A DNA stretch of 64,000 bases from VXMF01 sp965206775 (GCA_965206775.1 CBDBKU010000002.1:248001-312000); one strand, 5' to 3'. Positions 1 through 9,512 are shown, counted from the first letter of the stretch. Numbers and translations: made by a program. Notes: generated from the letters alone by a model not told the origin.

Positions 1-1278
1 GGCGACGCGGGCGAGGAACTTCCCGAGCGCGTCCGGGGCCGAATTGTCTTCCGCGGGCCATCGAGGACCGGCGGCTACTACCGCAACCCCGACGCAACGG
101 CGGCAGTGCTTGATTCGGACGGATGGCTGGACTCCGGCGACCTGGGCTACGTCGCCGATGGCGAGCTCTATGTGACCGGGCGGCTGAAGGACTGCATTAT
201 CAAGGGCGGTCACAACATCATTCCGCAAGATGTCGAGATGGCGGCCTGGGAGGCGGAAGGCGTGCGCAAGGGTTGCGTCGCCGCCTTCGGGTCCATCGAT
301 GCGACCGCCGGAACCGAGAAGCTCGTTGTGGTCGTCGAGACGCGTGTTACCGACCCAGCCGGTCGGGAGCGGCTACGGACTGCCGTGACGGAGGCCGTCA
401 CGACCAAGGTGGGAATGCCGCCTGACGACGTCGTCCCGGTGCATCCTGGGTTCGTTCCAAAGACCTCGAGCGGCAAGATCCAGCGACTCGCGACGCGCCG
501 CTTGTACGAGACAGGAGCAGTCGCCGGAAGCCGCGGATCGTCGGCCTGGCTGCAGCTGGCCAGGGTCGGGGCCCGTGGCGCGATCCGTTCGTCGATCCGT
601 GTCGCCGGGCGTATCGCCACTCGGTCTCTCGCTGCCGCTACGGCCCTGTTGAGCGGTTCAATAGCCGTGGCGTTCGGACTGGCTGCGCGGCTGGCTCCAA
701 GTCCCGCCGCCGCGCGCTACGCGATCGCCCCTGGCGCCCGAGTCTCGGCTTGGTTCGCAGGTTCTCCGAGCCCGGGCCGCCTTGCTGGCACCGGGGCTCG
801 AATGGTGCTCGCAAGCCGCGCGTCGCGCATCGATCCCTTGGTGATTGCGGCTGCCTTCCGATCCGCATTCGTCTTTGCAGACCGTACGGGATTCCGGGCC
901 CTCGGCGCACCGCAAGCGTTCCTGCTCGAACCGCTCGTGGTCACGGGCGGCCCGGTCGGACTTCCATCAACCGGCAATGGCTGGCCGCAGGCTTCCGCAG
1001 AGGCCGCGCTCGCTGAGGGCTGGTCGGTTGTCAGCCTTGCGAACAGCCCGGTCGGAGAGCCGCCGTCCCGCACTCGCTTTCGAGCCGAGTGCTTCGCAGC
1101 CGCCGCCAGAGTCGGCGTGCCGGTCGTGCCGGTCGCGCTCCGGACAGCGCAGGCCGGCACTACGCTGGGGACGCAAGGCAATCAACTGGAGAATCTCGAA
1201 TTGGCCGGAAGCCTGGCAGAGATGCGGCTAGCTGTCCGCGAGACACTGGAGCGCGACTTCGCGCGGCAGCACAGCTAG
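1..1278 (+). CDS. AMP-dependent acyl-CoA ligase fused to a degenerate PlsC-like acyltransferase domain (5' truncated by window)
   Basis: The frame is open from base 1, so the gene starts outside the window. The first ~60 codons carry adenylate-forming enzyme signatures: a GGYYRNPDAT stretch, then WLDSGDLGYV, then the hinge GRLKDCIIKGG, and later the C-terminal lysine motif KTSSGKIQR. These place it in the fatty-acyl-CoA/acyl-ACP ligase superfamily, which activates carboxylic acids with ATP. After a hydrophobic stretch (about 600-720) there is a second region resembling lysophosphatidate acyltransferase. The usual NHxSxxD block reads SRASRID here, and the FPEG-type block reads SPVGEPPSRTRF. 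The acyltransferase histidine is therefore replaced by arginine and that half is probably not a standard PlsC catalyst. Ligase/acyltransferase fusions are known (the Aas type). The first ATG/GTG-like codon at 106 is internal. Confidence 0.85.
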   Translation, partial: GDAGEELPERVRGRIVFRGPSRTGGYYRNPDATAAVLDSDGWLDSGDLGYVADGELYVTGRLKDCIIKGGHNIIPQDVEMAAWEAEGVRKGCVAAFGSIDATAGTEKLVVVVETRVTDPAGRERLRTAVTEAVTTKVGMPPDDVVPVHPGFVPKTSSGKIQRLATRRLYETGAVAGSRGSSAWLQLARVGARGAIRSSIRVAGRIATRSLAAATALLSGSIAVAFGLAARLAPSPAAARYAIAPGARVSAWFAGSPSPGRLAGTGARMVLASRASRIDPLVIAAAFRSAFVFADRTGFRALGAPQAFLLEPLVVTGGPVGLPSTGNGWPQASAEAALAEGWSVVSLANSPVGEPPSRTRFRAECFAAAARVGVPVVPVALRTAQAGTTLGTQGNQLENLELAGSLAEMRLAVRETLERDFARQHS

Positions 1279-1288
1279 AATGGAATCC

Positions 1289-1519
1289 ATGCCGATCTAC
1301 GAATACAAGTGCGAGGATTGCGACACTCGCTTCGAAGCCTTGGTAATGGGATCCGCGCCCGAGCCCGATACCTGCGGCTGCGGCAGCAATTCGATCGAGA
1401 AGGTCTACTCGACATTCTCGGCACAGGCCGGCAACTCGATACCCGATTCCTGCCCGACCCCGGTGGAGGGACGCTGCGACGCGCCGGCCTGCATGGGCGG
1501 AATGTGCGGCATGAACTGA
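1289..1519 (+). CDS. FmdB-family zinc-ribbon protein
   Basis: Small protein of 76 residues beginning MPIYEYKCEDC, the hallmark of the FmdB/CxxC_CXXC_SSSS putative regulatory zinc-ribbon family. The metal site is CEDC followed by a CGCG pair about 25 residues later. The tail is cysteine- and methionine-rich (CDAPACMGGMCGMN), as is common in this family. An ATG at 1280 is in frame, but the family N-terminus fits 1289. It lies about 10 bases after the ligase stop, so co-transcription is likely. The function of the family is poorly defined; a metal-dependent regulatory or assembly role is inferred only from the fold. Confidence 0.85.
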   Translation: MPIYEYKCEDCDTRFEALVMGSAPEPDTCGCGSNSIEKVYSTFSAQAGNSIPDSCPTPVEGRCDAPACMGGMCGMN

Positions 1520-1751
1520 ATTGCCGTTGCATTGCCGGCTCTCCGCACGGGTCGGCGAAGCGCTCCCAAGCGTCTCCGCCAAGCGAGCGAAAGGCCAACG
1601 GTTCCAACGGACATCGAGGCGGCGCCGGAACCGAGGCCGCACGACGTGATGCCTGTCTTGCAGTCCAGGATGTTGCAACCGCCCAACCAACGTCAACCGG
1701 CCGGTTCGACCGATGCGATTCGGACTCGTTCCGGTCTGTTCCCCGGCGAGA

Positions 1752-4700
1752 TCAGAAGTTGTACGAAAGCGACGCCTGCATGACCCTTGGAGCACGGGCG
1801 TTGATGATCAGTCCCCCCTGAATCGAATCGAACTGGGCGGCCAGCCCGCCCACTCCTCCTAGCTGCGTCATGTTCGGGGCGTTGAAGGCATCCAGTCGAA
1901 CTTGCAGCCTGCGCCGGCCCTCGAAACGGAAGTTCTTCTGGAGGCTCAGGTTGAGATTGACCCGACCAGGCATGTCGAGGATATTGCGACCCGAGTTGCC
2001 GACCTGGAATGGCGAGAATCCGTAAGCGCTTTGGACGCATTCCACTCCGTTCCGGTTCTCGGTCCCGATGCAGGGAACCCGCTCGAAGGCCGTTAGGTCA
2101 TACCACGGGAAGTCGACGCCCTTGCGGCCTGGAAACGCGTCGGGTTCCAGGTATCCGTGTGCAACCCGATTGGGGCGGATCGACTCTCCCGCGTTAACAT
2201 CCACGTTGGCGGTGCGCACCGAGAACGGCTGGCCGGAATACGCTCTCATGGTGGCGGCTAGCTGCCAGCCGCCCAGGATTGCCTGCGCCGGGCCGCGCAT
2301 GCCGGACAGGAAGAGGCGCCCGTTGCCGATCGGCAGCTCATAGCGTCCGGCAAACGTGACGCTGTGACGCTGATCGAAGTTCGAGCGGCCCCGGTCCAAG
2401 CGGAGGTTGAATGTGTCCAGAGCACCGGCACCACCCGTCCCGGAGTTGTCGTTCGCAGACGAAGCGTCGTCGATGGACTTCCCGAATGTGTAGTTGATGC
2501 GGTAGAAAAGCCCGCTCCTGCTCCGCCGGCGCAGGGAGGCCTGCAGCGCGTGATAGGTGGAATTCGACCCGAACGAGGTGTACTGAAGGTTGTTGAATCC
2601 GTCGATCGGGCGGGGGAAGACCAAGTTCCCGTTGGCGGCCTCGGTCGCGAGAGAGAGGTCGCGTATCGGTTGGTTCAAGTTGTAGCGGCGCTGCAAGTGC
2701 GTGCCCTTGGAGCCGACGTACCCGATTTCCAGAGCCTGGCCGTTCCCAAGATCGCGCTCGATGGTGAGGTTCCACTGCTGCATGTACGCTGTCGGAGGAT
2801 CGGGATCGAAGCCGTTGACGTTCTGGATCCCCGAGCCTCCCGTCCGGGAGCGCCCTTCCGGGAACGGATTCTGTAGCGTGGGAGGCGGCACGCCGGGCCT
2901 GCCGGTCGAGTTGAACGTCTCGTTGAACGTGAATGGGAAGGTGCCCGCCAGCTGGCTGCGCACCGGCCCCAGCAAGAAGCCTTGGTAGAAGATGCCGTAG
3001 CCGCCGCGGAATACGTTGCGGTTGCCGCCGAACGGACGCCACGCGAAGCCCATTCTCGGAGCGAAGTTGTTGAAGTCCGCGTCGATGAGCCGACGGGTCA
3101 GTCCGACCTCGCTGGCGAGGACCGTACGATCCGCGAGACCATGCTCGGCGAGAATCGCGTCCAGGTTGGGCAAGCTCTGATCACCGGCCAGGACAACCTT
3201 GTTCAGGCCAGGCAGGTAAGTGGAGAGCCGGTCATTCGCGTCGTAAGGCGGCATCTCGATCTCGTACCGGACGCCTAGGTTCAAGGTCAAATCGCGCGAG
3301 ACCTTCCAGTCGTCGTTGACGAACATGCCGATTCCGGACGCCCGCAACTCGTTGAACGTGGTCTGGGACCGGCGGTTGACGCTCTGGAGGCGGCCCAGCA
3401 GCAGGTCCCCAACCGAATGCCTGGTGAACCGCCTGCCGAACCTGAAGTTTCCCCGGACATTGTTGTACTGCGGCCGGTTGAAGAAGGTTCTGGAGTGGTC
3501 GAAGCCGGTCTTGATCGTATGCGTCCTCTTGATCCAGGACAGCCTTCCGGTGACCTGAGCGTCCCAGACGTCATCCTCGCGAGGCGTGTTCGGGCCCTGA
3601 CCCAGCGGCCAGTAGCCCTGGACGGTGACGCGCGGGAGACCTTTGAGCTTCGGATCGAGATCGTCCGGCAACGGCAGGCCCAGGGTGGCCGGGTCGAAGT
3701 CCGCAGCGATCGAATTGGCGTAGAGTCCGCGGCGGCTGAACCCGCCCGCGAACTCCATCACGAGAGTCGGAGAGAAGGTGTGGGTATGCCGGACCGAGAC
3801 GAGCTCTCGGCGGTCGCGGATCTGATCGCCCCATATCGCCAAAGCGCTTCCGGCGAAAGGGTTTTCGAGATTGTTGAAGCGCTTCTGGTAGCTGACCGCG
3901 ATGGTGTCGCGGGCCGAGAAGTTGTGATCGAACTTCAAGACGGTCTGATACCATTCGTCGTCGTCAGTCGCGGTCGAAATGCTGTTCAGGCGGATGTGGT
4001 CCCTGCTCGGCAGCGGGTAGAAATCGATCAGCCCTTGCGCGGCCGGATCCAAGCGCGAGGCCGGAATGATGTTGTTGGGGAAGCAGCCGCGCCGCACCCG
4101 GGCGTTGCAGGCGCCCCGCCGGTCGGGATCGTTCAGATAGACCGGCGGCGGCACGCCGCCGACCAACGCGCGGGCAAGGTCTAGGGACTGCGAGAAATCG
4201 CCCTGCTGCTCGAGTTCCGTCGGAACGTTGCCCAGGCGCGTCCGGGCGATCGACTGGTAGCGCCCCTCGAAGCTTAGGAGGAAGAAGCTCTTGTTGCGGA
4301 CGACTGGCCCGCCGAGCGTGCCGCCGTACTGGTGGCGGCGGAGCCGGAGACGATCCTCGTCGAAGAACCCTCGCGCGTCCAGTACCTCGTTGCGCAGGTA
4401 TTCGAAGACCGAACCGTGCAGCTCGTTCGTCCCGGAACGCATCGTGATGCCGATGATGCCGCCCGAGAAGCCGCCGTACTCAGCGGAGAAACCGGACGTC
4501 TCGACACGGAACTCCTCAACGGCGTCCAGCGGGGGCCGGACCTGCGCACCGCCGCTGACGGGATTGCGATTGCTCACGCCATCCACGTAGAAGTTCGTCT
4601 GATCGCCGCGGGCCCCGTTAATGGAGGCGAACGAGCCCTGTCCCCGGCCTCGGGGCATGACGCCGGGAACGAGGAAAGCAAGCTGCGTGAAGTCGCGCCC

Positions 4701-5150
4701 GGGCAGCGGCAGATCCTGGATCTCCTCGTATACGATCACGTCGCCCTTGACCGCCCCTCGCTCCAAGTTGATCGAGGGAGGGGCCGAGGTGACCGTGACG
4801 GACTCGGTCAGCGCGCCGATCTCGAGTGCCGCGTCGATGCGCAGCTCCTGGCCTGTCTCGAGTTCGAGATTCTCCTGCACGAAGCGTCGGAAGCCTTCGG
4901 ACGAGATCTCCAGCTCGTAGCTGCCCGGAATCAAGCTGAACAGCGTGTAGTTGCCGGACTCGTTGGTCCCTGCGGCGGTCTCGATTCCGGTCTGGACGTT
5001 CGTGACCGTGACGCTGGCACCGGGAATGACAGCCTCCGCCGAATCGGTGACAACGCCTGTGACGGTGGCGAGGCTGACTTGGGCGTCCGCCGTCCCCCCG
5101 GTCGTCAGAACTAGCAAGACTGCGACGACATCGAAGCTTCTTCGAATCAT
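1752..5150 (-). CDS. TonB-dependent receptor, Oar-like with carboxypeptidase-regulatory domain (receptor 1)
   Basis: 1,132-residue outer-membrane protein. A signal peptide (MIRRSFDVVAVLLVLTTGG...ADAQ) is followed by an Ig-like/carboxypeptidase-regulatory repeat (GVVTDSAEAVIPGASVTV), a plug region with a TonB-box-side ExG-type segment and NGARGDQTNFYVDGV, and a long beta-barrel ending in aromatic F (SLSYNF). This matches the large Oar/TonB receptors abundant in Acidobacteriota, thought to import oligosaccharides or other large substrates. An in-frame start lies further upstream at 5222. The start at 5150 is preferred because of GAGGGGAA seven or so bases before it and the signal peptide directly after it. 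The substrate cannot be read from the sequence. Confidence 0.9.
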   Translation of the reverse strand: MIRRSFDVVAVLLVLTTGGTADAQVSLATVTGVVTDSAEAVIPGASVTVTNVQTGIETAAGTNESGNYTLFSLIPGSYELEISSEGFRRFVQENLELETGQELRIDAALEIGALTESVTVTSAPPSINLERGAVKGDVIVYEEIQDLPLPGRDFTQLAFLVPGVMPRGRGQGSFASINGARGDQTNFYVDGVSNRNPVSGGAQVRPPLDAVEEFRVETSGFSAEYGGFSGGIIGITMRSGTNELHGSVFEYLRNEVLDARGFFDEDRLRLRRHQYGGTLGGPVVRNKSFFLLSFEGRYQSIARTRLGNVPTELEQQGDFSQSLDLARALVGGVPPPVYLNDPDRRGACNARVRRGCFPNNIIPASRLDPAAQGLIDFYPLPSRDHIRLNSISTATDDDEWYQTVLKFDHNFSARDTIAVSYQKRFNNLENPFAGSALAIWGDQIRDRRELVSVRHTHTFSPTLVMEFAGGFSRRGLYANSIAADFDPATLGLPLPDDLDPKLKGLPRVTVQGYWPLGQGPNTPREDDVWDAQVTGRLSWIKRTHTIKTGFDHSRTFFNRPQYNNVRGNFRFGRRFTRHSVGDLLLGRLQSVNRRSQTTFNELRASGIGMFVNDDWKVSRDLTLNLGVRYEIEMPPYDANDRLSTYLPGLNKVVLAGDQSLPNLDAILAEHGLADRTVLASEVGLTRRLIDADFNNFAPRMGFAWRPFGGNRNVFRGGYGIFYQGFLLGPVRSQLAGTFPFTFNETFNSTGRPGVPPPTLQNPFPEGRSRTGGSGIQNVNGFDPDPPTAYMQQWNLTIERDLGNGQALEIGYVGSKGTHLQRRYNLNQPIRDLSLATEAANGNLVFPRPIDGFNNLQYTSFGSNSTYHALQASLRRRSRSGLFYRINYTFGKSIDDASSANDNSGTGGAGALDTFNLRLDRGRSNFDQRHSVTFAGRYELPIGNGRLFLSGMRGPAQAILGGWQLAATMRAYSGQPFSVRTANVDVNAGESIRPNRVAHGYLEPDAFPGRKGVDFPWYDLTAFERVPCIGTENRNGVECVQSAYGFSPFQVGNSGRNILDMPGRVNLNLSLQKNFRFEGRRRLQVRLDAFNAPNMTQLGGVGGLAAQFDSIQGGLIINARAPRVMQASLSYNF

Positions 5151-5349
5151 GATTTCCCCTCGTCGTGTAATTTCGCGTGACCGGACACTGGAATATGGGC
5201 GCACCTCGTCCAGCTTTAGCACCTAACCCTACGCCAGACGCTAGCATGGCGTTGCGAGAAACGCAGCCGCACGGTGTCAAGAATTGGCAAAATCCAGGTC
5301 TCGCCAGCCGTGGTCGGGCCAGTTGCGGGAACCAGCTCAGGGAAGCGCG

Positions 5350-6810
5350 TCAGGAACTCGGACTCGAGCTGGCTGACCGTGCTCGGGATGGGATCAACGA
5401 GACGGCCACCAGCGAGAAGGCAGCCGCCGGCACGATGACCGCGACCGGCATGAGGCCGGTCCCGCCGATACTGTACGCCCCCTCGCTCGAGAGGGAATCC
5501 CAAAAGAAATAGGTCCATAGCCCGACCGCCGTCAGGATCGAGGCGCCTGCGCCGAGAGCCGTCGACCGACGCCAGAACAAGGTCGCGACGAGCATGGGAA
5601 ACAGGCCCGCGAATCCGGTCAGCGCCCACGTTCCCAGCGCGAAAATCGATTGCGACGCCACCAGCGAGCACGCGAATGTCAAGGAAAGGAACGCGAGGAC
5701 GAAGAGCCTACCGAACCATACCTGCCGCTCTTCCCGCAGCTTCCCTTGGAAGCCGTAGTGCCTGACGATGTCCTGGGTGAACATCGCGCCCAGAGCCAGG
5801 ATCTGCGAATCCAGCGAGGACATGATCGCGGCGAACACGCCAGCTGCGAGGCAGCCCGCCAGGATCTCGCCCGTGCTCGCGACAATTAGCTTGACTAGGA
5901 TCGGGCCGTCGAGCGGCGGCTCGAACTGAAGGCGGCCGACGGCGCCGAGCGCGACGCTCGGGAGCCAGATCGCGGCGACGAGGACGGGATACGCAACGAT
6001 GGCGAGCTTGAACGAGCGGGCGTTGCGTGCGGACAGCCAGTGGCTGTACAGGTGAGGGAATGCCCCTGTGCAGAGCGGCAGCAGCAGGAACGATCCCATC
6101 TGGAGCAGCGTGAAGCGTCCGGAACCGAAATCCGCCATGCCCGCGTGATTGACGCGCAGGCGTTCCATCGCGCCGGCGAGCCCGCCAACCTCCGACATCA
6201 CGGCGAAATAAGCCGCGATGCCGAACAGGAGAAAGACTGTCGTCTGGAGCGCGTTGACCCAGGAGGTGCTGCGCATCCCGCCATAGCTGACGTACACGTA
6301 GGTCACCGCGCAGACCGCCAAGCTGCCTGCCCATGGCGGCAGCCCGACGCCCGGGCCGCCCGTAAGCGCGGTAAGGGCGTCGCCCCCTCCCTTGACCCCG
6401 ATTAGCAGATACGGCAGCATCAGGGCTACCACCACGACGAAGAGCAAAACTCCCAGTGCGTCGGAACCGTAGCGGTGTCGCACGAGCTGGACCTGCGTGA
6501 CGTAGCCGAAGCGCTTGCCAAGCTGCCAGGAGCGGATGCCGAGGTAGTAGATCAGGAAGGGAACGATGATGGCCGTGCTCGATCCCATCAAGGCAAATAC
6601 AATCACGCCTCGCCGGTACGCCTCGCCGGAAGCCCCGAGAATGGTAAACGCCGTCATGTTTGTGCCGAAGAGTGTCATCAGCAGGACGAAGGACCCGATG
6701 GAACGACTTGCGAGGAAGTAGTCCTCCCCGGTGCCGCGGAAGAGGCGATGCCCGAACAGCCCGACGCACACAACTAGCGCGAGGTAGGCCGAGAGAACCG
6801 GAAGAACCAT
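5350..6810 (-). CDS. Sodium:solute symporter (SSS family)
   Basis: 486-residue polytopic membrane protein with about 13 hydrophobic segments. It opens VLPVLSAYLALVVCVGL and carries SSS-type features such as DYFLASRSIG near residue 30, the TAFTILGASGEAYR segment, and AAIMSSLDSQILALG around residue 330, which is typical of the Na+-binding region of these transporters. It starts 9 bases after the small DUF3311-like gene and is the last gene of the operon that begins with the MarR regulator and P450. This context suggests uptake of an aromatic carboxylate or related substrate of the P450/pca pathway. That substrate is inferred from neighbours, not seen. Confidence 0.88.
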   Translation of the reverse strand: MVLPVLSAYLALVVCVGLFGHRLFRGTGEDYFLASRSIGSFVLLMTLFGTNMTAFTILGASGEAYRRGVIVFALMGSSTAIIVPFLIYYLGIRSWQLGKRFGYVTQVQLVRHRYGSDALGVLLFVVVVALMLPYLLIGVKGGGDALTALTGGPGVGLPPWAGSLAVCAVTYVYVSYGGMRSTSWVNALQTTVFLLFGIAAYFAVMSEVGGLAGAMERLRVNHAGMADFGSGRFTLLQMGSFLLLPLCTGAFPHLYSHWLSARNARSFKLAIVAYPVLVAAIWLPSVALGAVGRLQFEPPLDGPILVKLIVASTGEILAGCLAAGVFAAIMSSLDSQILALGAMFTQDIVRHYGFQGKLREERQVWFGRLFVLAFLSLTFACSLVASQSIFALGTWALTGFAGLFPMLVATLFWRRSTALGAGASILTAVGLWTYFFWDSLSSEGAYSIGGTGLMPVAVIVPAAAFSLVAVSLIPSRARSASSSPSS

Positions 6811-6819
6811 CCGACGCTC

Positions 6820-7026
6820 CTAGTCCTCGTCGGGGTCCCGTGGCCATCCCCACCGGACGACAGCTGCCAGCGCGAACGACGCGACCGCGCACAGGCCCAA
6901 GTGGTAGGCCAGATTGACGGGCAGGCCCAGGACGAGGCCGCTATCGGGCCACATCCAGTAGTTCTCGAACGCTGCCGCCAGCGCGAGGAGCGCGAGCAGC
7001 GGCCAGCGCGGGTACGAGCGATTCAC
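6820..7026 (-). CDS. Small DUF3311-like membrane protein, symporter partner
   Basis: 68-residue protein with two predicted membrane helices (WPLLALLALAAAFENYW and AYHLGLCAVASFALAAVV) joined by a GLVLGLPVN loop. Two-helix proteins of the DUF3311/DUF997 type are often encoded immediately before SSS symporters and are thought to be accessory subunits. The GTG start at 7026 overlaps the P450 stop as GTGA and has GGAGGG six bases upstream. A TTG start at 7041 would be possible but lacks that site. Family assignment is by pattern and position only. Confidence 0.65.
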   Translation of the reverse strand: MNRSYPRWPLLALLALAAAFENYWMWPDSGLVLGLPVNLAYHLGLCAVASFALAAVVRWGWPRDPDED

Positions 7027-8198
7027 CGCTGCCCTCCGCAAATCCGAAGCGGCAGCGCCGAGAAGCCACGGAAATTCGGCGTCGTCACCCGGCTAGCGCC
7101 TTCGAGATCCACTTCCCAGGCACAACTCGCCGCGACCAGCCTTCCAAAGAGCGATTGCGCCATGACCCGAGCGAGGGGAGCTCCCACGCAGAAGTGGACG
7201 CCCTTGCCCAAGCCGAGATGGCGGTTTTCGCGGCGCTCGATTTCGAACCGGTCCGGGCGAACGAAAGCGCGCTCGTCCCGGTTCGCCGAACCGATGTGCA
7301 AGAGGACCTGCGCCCCTTCCGGAATCGTCTTGCCGTGCATCGCGACGTCCTTGGTCGGCGTGCGAACGAAGCCTTGCGCGGCCGCGTCCCACCGCATGCC
7401 CTCTTCGATGAAGCTTGGAATCAGTGCCGGGCTGCCCTTGACCTGCCGATAGGCGTCCGGGTGCAGTGCCAGGGCGTAGGCAAGATTCGTGAATAGGTTG
7501 TTCGTGGACTCGAAGCCCGCCGTCAGGAACGTCATGGTGGTGACCACGACCTGGCTGCGGCTCAACCTCTTGCCTCCTTCCTCGGCCTGCAGCATCGTGC
7601 TCATCAAGTCTTCGGACGGGTGGGCCAAGCGGTCTCCGGCCAAGGAATCCAAGTACTCCCGCAGCTTGCGCATCGCCACTGCCTGCCTCGTCTCCTCGCC
7701 CGGCAAGGACTCGTCCCGGATGAAGAAGTCGTCGAGCCACCTTCGCAGGCGCAGGAAGTCCTCGTCCGGCAGCCCGAACATCGCTCCGAGAATCGATGCG
7801 TTGAACGGCGCCGAGATGTCTGCAACCAAGTCCACCTGATCGTGGTCTCTGGCGGAGCGGGCCAGTCCGTCCGCCAGCGAGTCAATCTTCGCTGAGAGGC
7901 GCTCCACTGTCCGCCGGGTGAATGCCCTCTCGACAAGGCCGCGGGCGAATCGGTGATCGGGCGGGTCGATCGTTCCGAGAGTCTGGCCGATCCTTTCCGG
8001 CATGTCGTTGATCAGGTTGCCGCGCCGGTGCGACGACCATGTCTTCCAGTCTCGGAACGCTTCAGAAACGTCCAAGTACCGGGTGAGCACCCAAATTTTC
8101 TCGGGATCGGAGTAATGTGCCGGGTCGCGCTCGCGGAACTGCCGGTACGCCGGGTAGGGATCGTCCGCGGAAACGATCGAGAGCCGGTACGGCTTCAT
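7023..8198 (-). CDS. Cytochrome P450
   Basis: 391-residue soluble bacterial P450. Visible hallmarks are the I-helix TFLTAGFESTNN (the usual AGxET with S at the E-T position), the ExxR-region motif EEGMRWD, and the heme loop HFCVGAPLAR with the cysteine ligand near residue 336. There is no membrane anchor, as expected for class I P450s. It overlaps the MarR gene by 4 bases (ATGA) and the DUF3311-like gene by 3. No ferredoxin or ferredoxin reductase gene lies nearby, so its electron partners must be encoded elsewhere. Divergent from pcaDCHGB, it may demethylate or hydroxylate an aromatic acid on the way to protocatechuate (as CYP199-type enzymes do). The substrate is inference. Confidence 0.93.
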   Translation of the reverse strand: MKPYRLSIVSADDPYPAYRQFRERDPAHYSDPEKIWVLTRYLDVSEAFRDWKTWSSHRRGNLINDMPERIGQTLGTIDPPDHRFARGLVERAFTRRTVERLSAKIDSLADGLARSARDHDQVDLVADISAPFNASILGAMFGLPDEDFLRLRRWLDDFFIRDESLPGEETRQAVAMRKLREYLDSLAGDRLAHPSEDLMSTMLQAEEGGKRLSRSQVVVTTMTFLTAGFESTNNLFTNLAYALALHPDAYRQVKGSPALIPSFIEEGMRWDAAAQGFVRTPTKDVAMHGKTIPEGAQVLLHIGSANRDERAFVRPDRFEIERRENRHLGLGKGVHFCVGAPLARVMAQSLFGRLVAASCAWEVDLEGASRVTTPNFRGFSALPLRICGGQR

Positions 8199-8653
8199 TT
8201 CCCGAAACCTGGCGTACCCTGTTCCATCGCAGCCACGACCCGGTCCAGCGCGTCGAACAGGGCCCGTTCCTCCCCATCATTGCGAGGCACGGACCACAAG
8301 TCCTGATGAAAGCTCTTGGAGGCAGCCTCCCATAGCTCGCGCTGGAGTTGCCGGCCCGCCCGAGTGAGATGGACCTTGCGCGCCCGGCCGTCCGTCGGAT
8401 CCTGCTGGCGCCGCACCCAGCCGCGCTCCTCCATCAGCCGGACCAAGGCTCCGGTCGTGCTGGGGTCGGAGTAGCAGCGGTTGCCTACTTCCTGCTGGCT
8501 GACGCCGTCCCGCTCGGCTAGCAAGCTGAGCACGACGAACTGGTCTGCCGTGACGTCGAACTGCCTGCGCAGTTCGGCGTTGGCGCGCCGGTGGAGTGCC
8601 AGGTAAGCCCGCCGCAAGCGGATTCCGAACGAATCTGCAAAGTTCGAGGTCAT
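8195..8653 (-). CDS. MarR-family transcriptional regulator
   Basis: 152-residue winged-helix protein. The recognition region includes VSQQEVGNRCYSDPSTTGALV, and the wing is RQQDPTDGRARKVHLT, a clear MarR signature (DxRxxxxxLT). It is the first gene of the leftward operon and is divergent from pcaD, with a 64-base spacer holding a palindrome at 8680-8695. It probably represses both directions until an aromatic ligand binds. The ligand and effect are inferred from the family and the position. Confidence 0.9.
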   Translation of the reverse strand: MTSNFADSFGIRLRRAYLALHRRANAELRRQFDVTADQFVVLSLLAERDGVSQQEVGNRCYSDPSTTGALVRLMEERGWVRRQQDPTDGRARKVHLTRAGRQLQRELWEAASKSFHQDLWSVPRNDGEERALFDALDRVVAAMEQGTPGFGK

Positions 8654-8679
8654 AATTGCAAAACCCGACTAGTGTTGCG

Positions 8680-8695
8680 TATGGGGACTGCCATA
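8680..8695. promoter_or_regulatory. Candidate MarR operator between marR-like gene and pcaD
   Basis: The 64-base divergent spacer contains the perfect 5-bp inverted repeat TATGG-N6-CCATA. MarR proteins bind 16-20 bp palindromes of this shape near the promoters they control. No better palindrome was seen in the spacer. It lies 23 bases before the pcaD start and 27 bases from the regulator start, so binding could block both. Confidence 0.4.
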
Positions 8696-8717
8696 TCCAA
8701 GGAACTACTGTAGAAAG

Positions 8718-9512
8718 ATGCCTTTCGCGAATTTGGGGGGCCTGGCGGTTAGCTACCGTACGGACGGTCCGGAAGGCTCGCCTAGCCTAGTCCTGTTGAA
8801 CTCGCTCGGAACAGACTACCGCATCTGGGATGGTCTCGTGCTTGCCTTGGGAGACCGGTATCGAATCCTGCGCTACGACGAGCGGGGACAAGGGCTCACG
8901 GACAGTCCCCGAGGGCCCTATTCGATCGCCGACCATTCGGGCGACCTCCTGGCGTTGCTCGATTTCCTCGATTGGGGCGCGACGATCCTGTGCGGGCTCT
9001 CAATTGGCGGAATGATCGCGATGGACGCATTTATCAAGCGACCGGATGCAATTCGCGGTCTCGCGCTGGCCGATACGTCGGACTCGATCGGGCCTCGCTC
9101 GTTCTGGGACACCAGGATGCTCCAGGTCCGGCAGCACGGCATCGAGCCGATCGCAGAGTCGGTCATGGCGCGCTGGTTCGGCGCTTCGTTTCGACGCGAG
9201 CGGCGGATCGAAGTCCGGGGCTGGGCTAACCTCCTCGCTCGCGCGCCGGCGGAAGGCTATCTTGGTTCGTGCGCCGCGCTGCGAGATGCGGACCTGAGCG
9301 CGTCATTGGGCCGGATCGGGTCGCCGGCGGTTTGCATCTGCGGGTCGGAGGACCTCTCGACCCCGCCATCCGCGGTCCAGAGCCTCGCATCGCGACTGCC
9401 GAATGCGGACTACGTGGAGATGGAGGGGGTCGGGCACTTGGCACCGGTCGAGCGGCCCGGCGAGTTCGCGGAAATCGTTGAAGGATTCGCGGGAGGGCGC
9501 CTTGGGAACTGA
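8718..9512 (+). CDS. pcaD: 3-oxoadipate enol-lactonase (alpha/beta hydrolase)
   Basis: 264-residue alpha/beta hydrolase. The sequence SLVLLNSLGTDYRIWD, the nucleophile elbow GLSIGGM (Ser), a late acid segment CGSEDLSTPP and the final GVGHLAPVERP (His) match PcaD/CatD lactonases. It hydrolyses 3-oxoadipate enol-lactone to 3-oxoadipate, the last ring-opened step shared by the catechol and protocatechuate branches. It is the first gene of the pcaDCHGB operon, and the pcaC start lies inside its 3' end. It is cytoplasmic, with no signal peptide. The start codon is preceded by GAAAG with a better AAGGAA further upstream. Confidence 0.88.
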   Translation: MPFANLGGLAVSYRTDGPEGSPSLVLLNSLGTDYRIWDGLVLALGDRYRILRYDERGQGLTDSPRGPYSIADHSGDLLALLDFLDWGATILCGLSIGGMIAMDAFIKRPDAIRGLALADTSDSIGPRSFWDTRMLQVRQHGIEPIAESVMARWFGASFRRERRIEVRGWANLLARAPAEGYLGSCAALRDADLSASLGRIGSPAVCICGSEDLSTPPSAVQSLASRLPNADYVEMEGVGHLAPVERPGEFAEIVEGFAGGRLGN

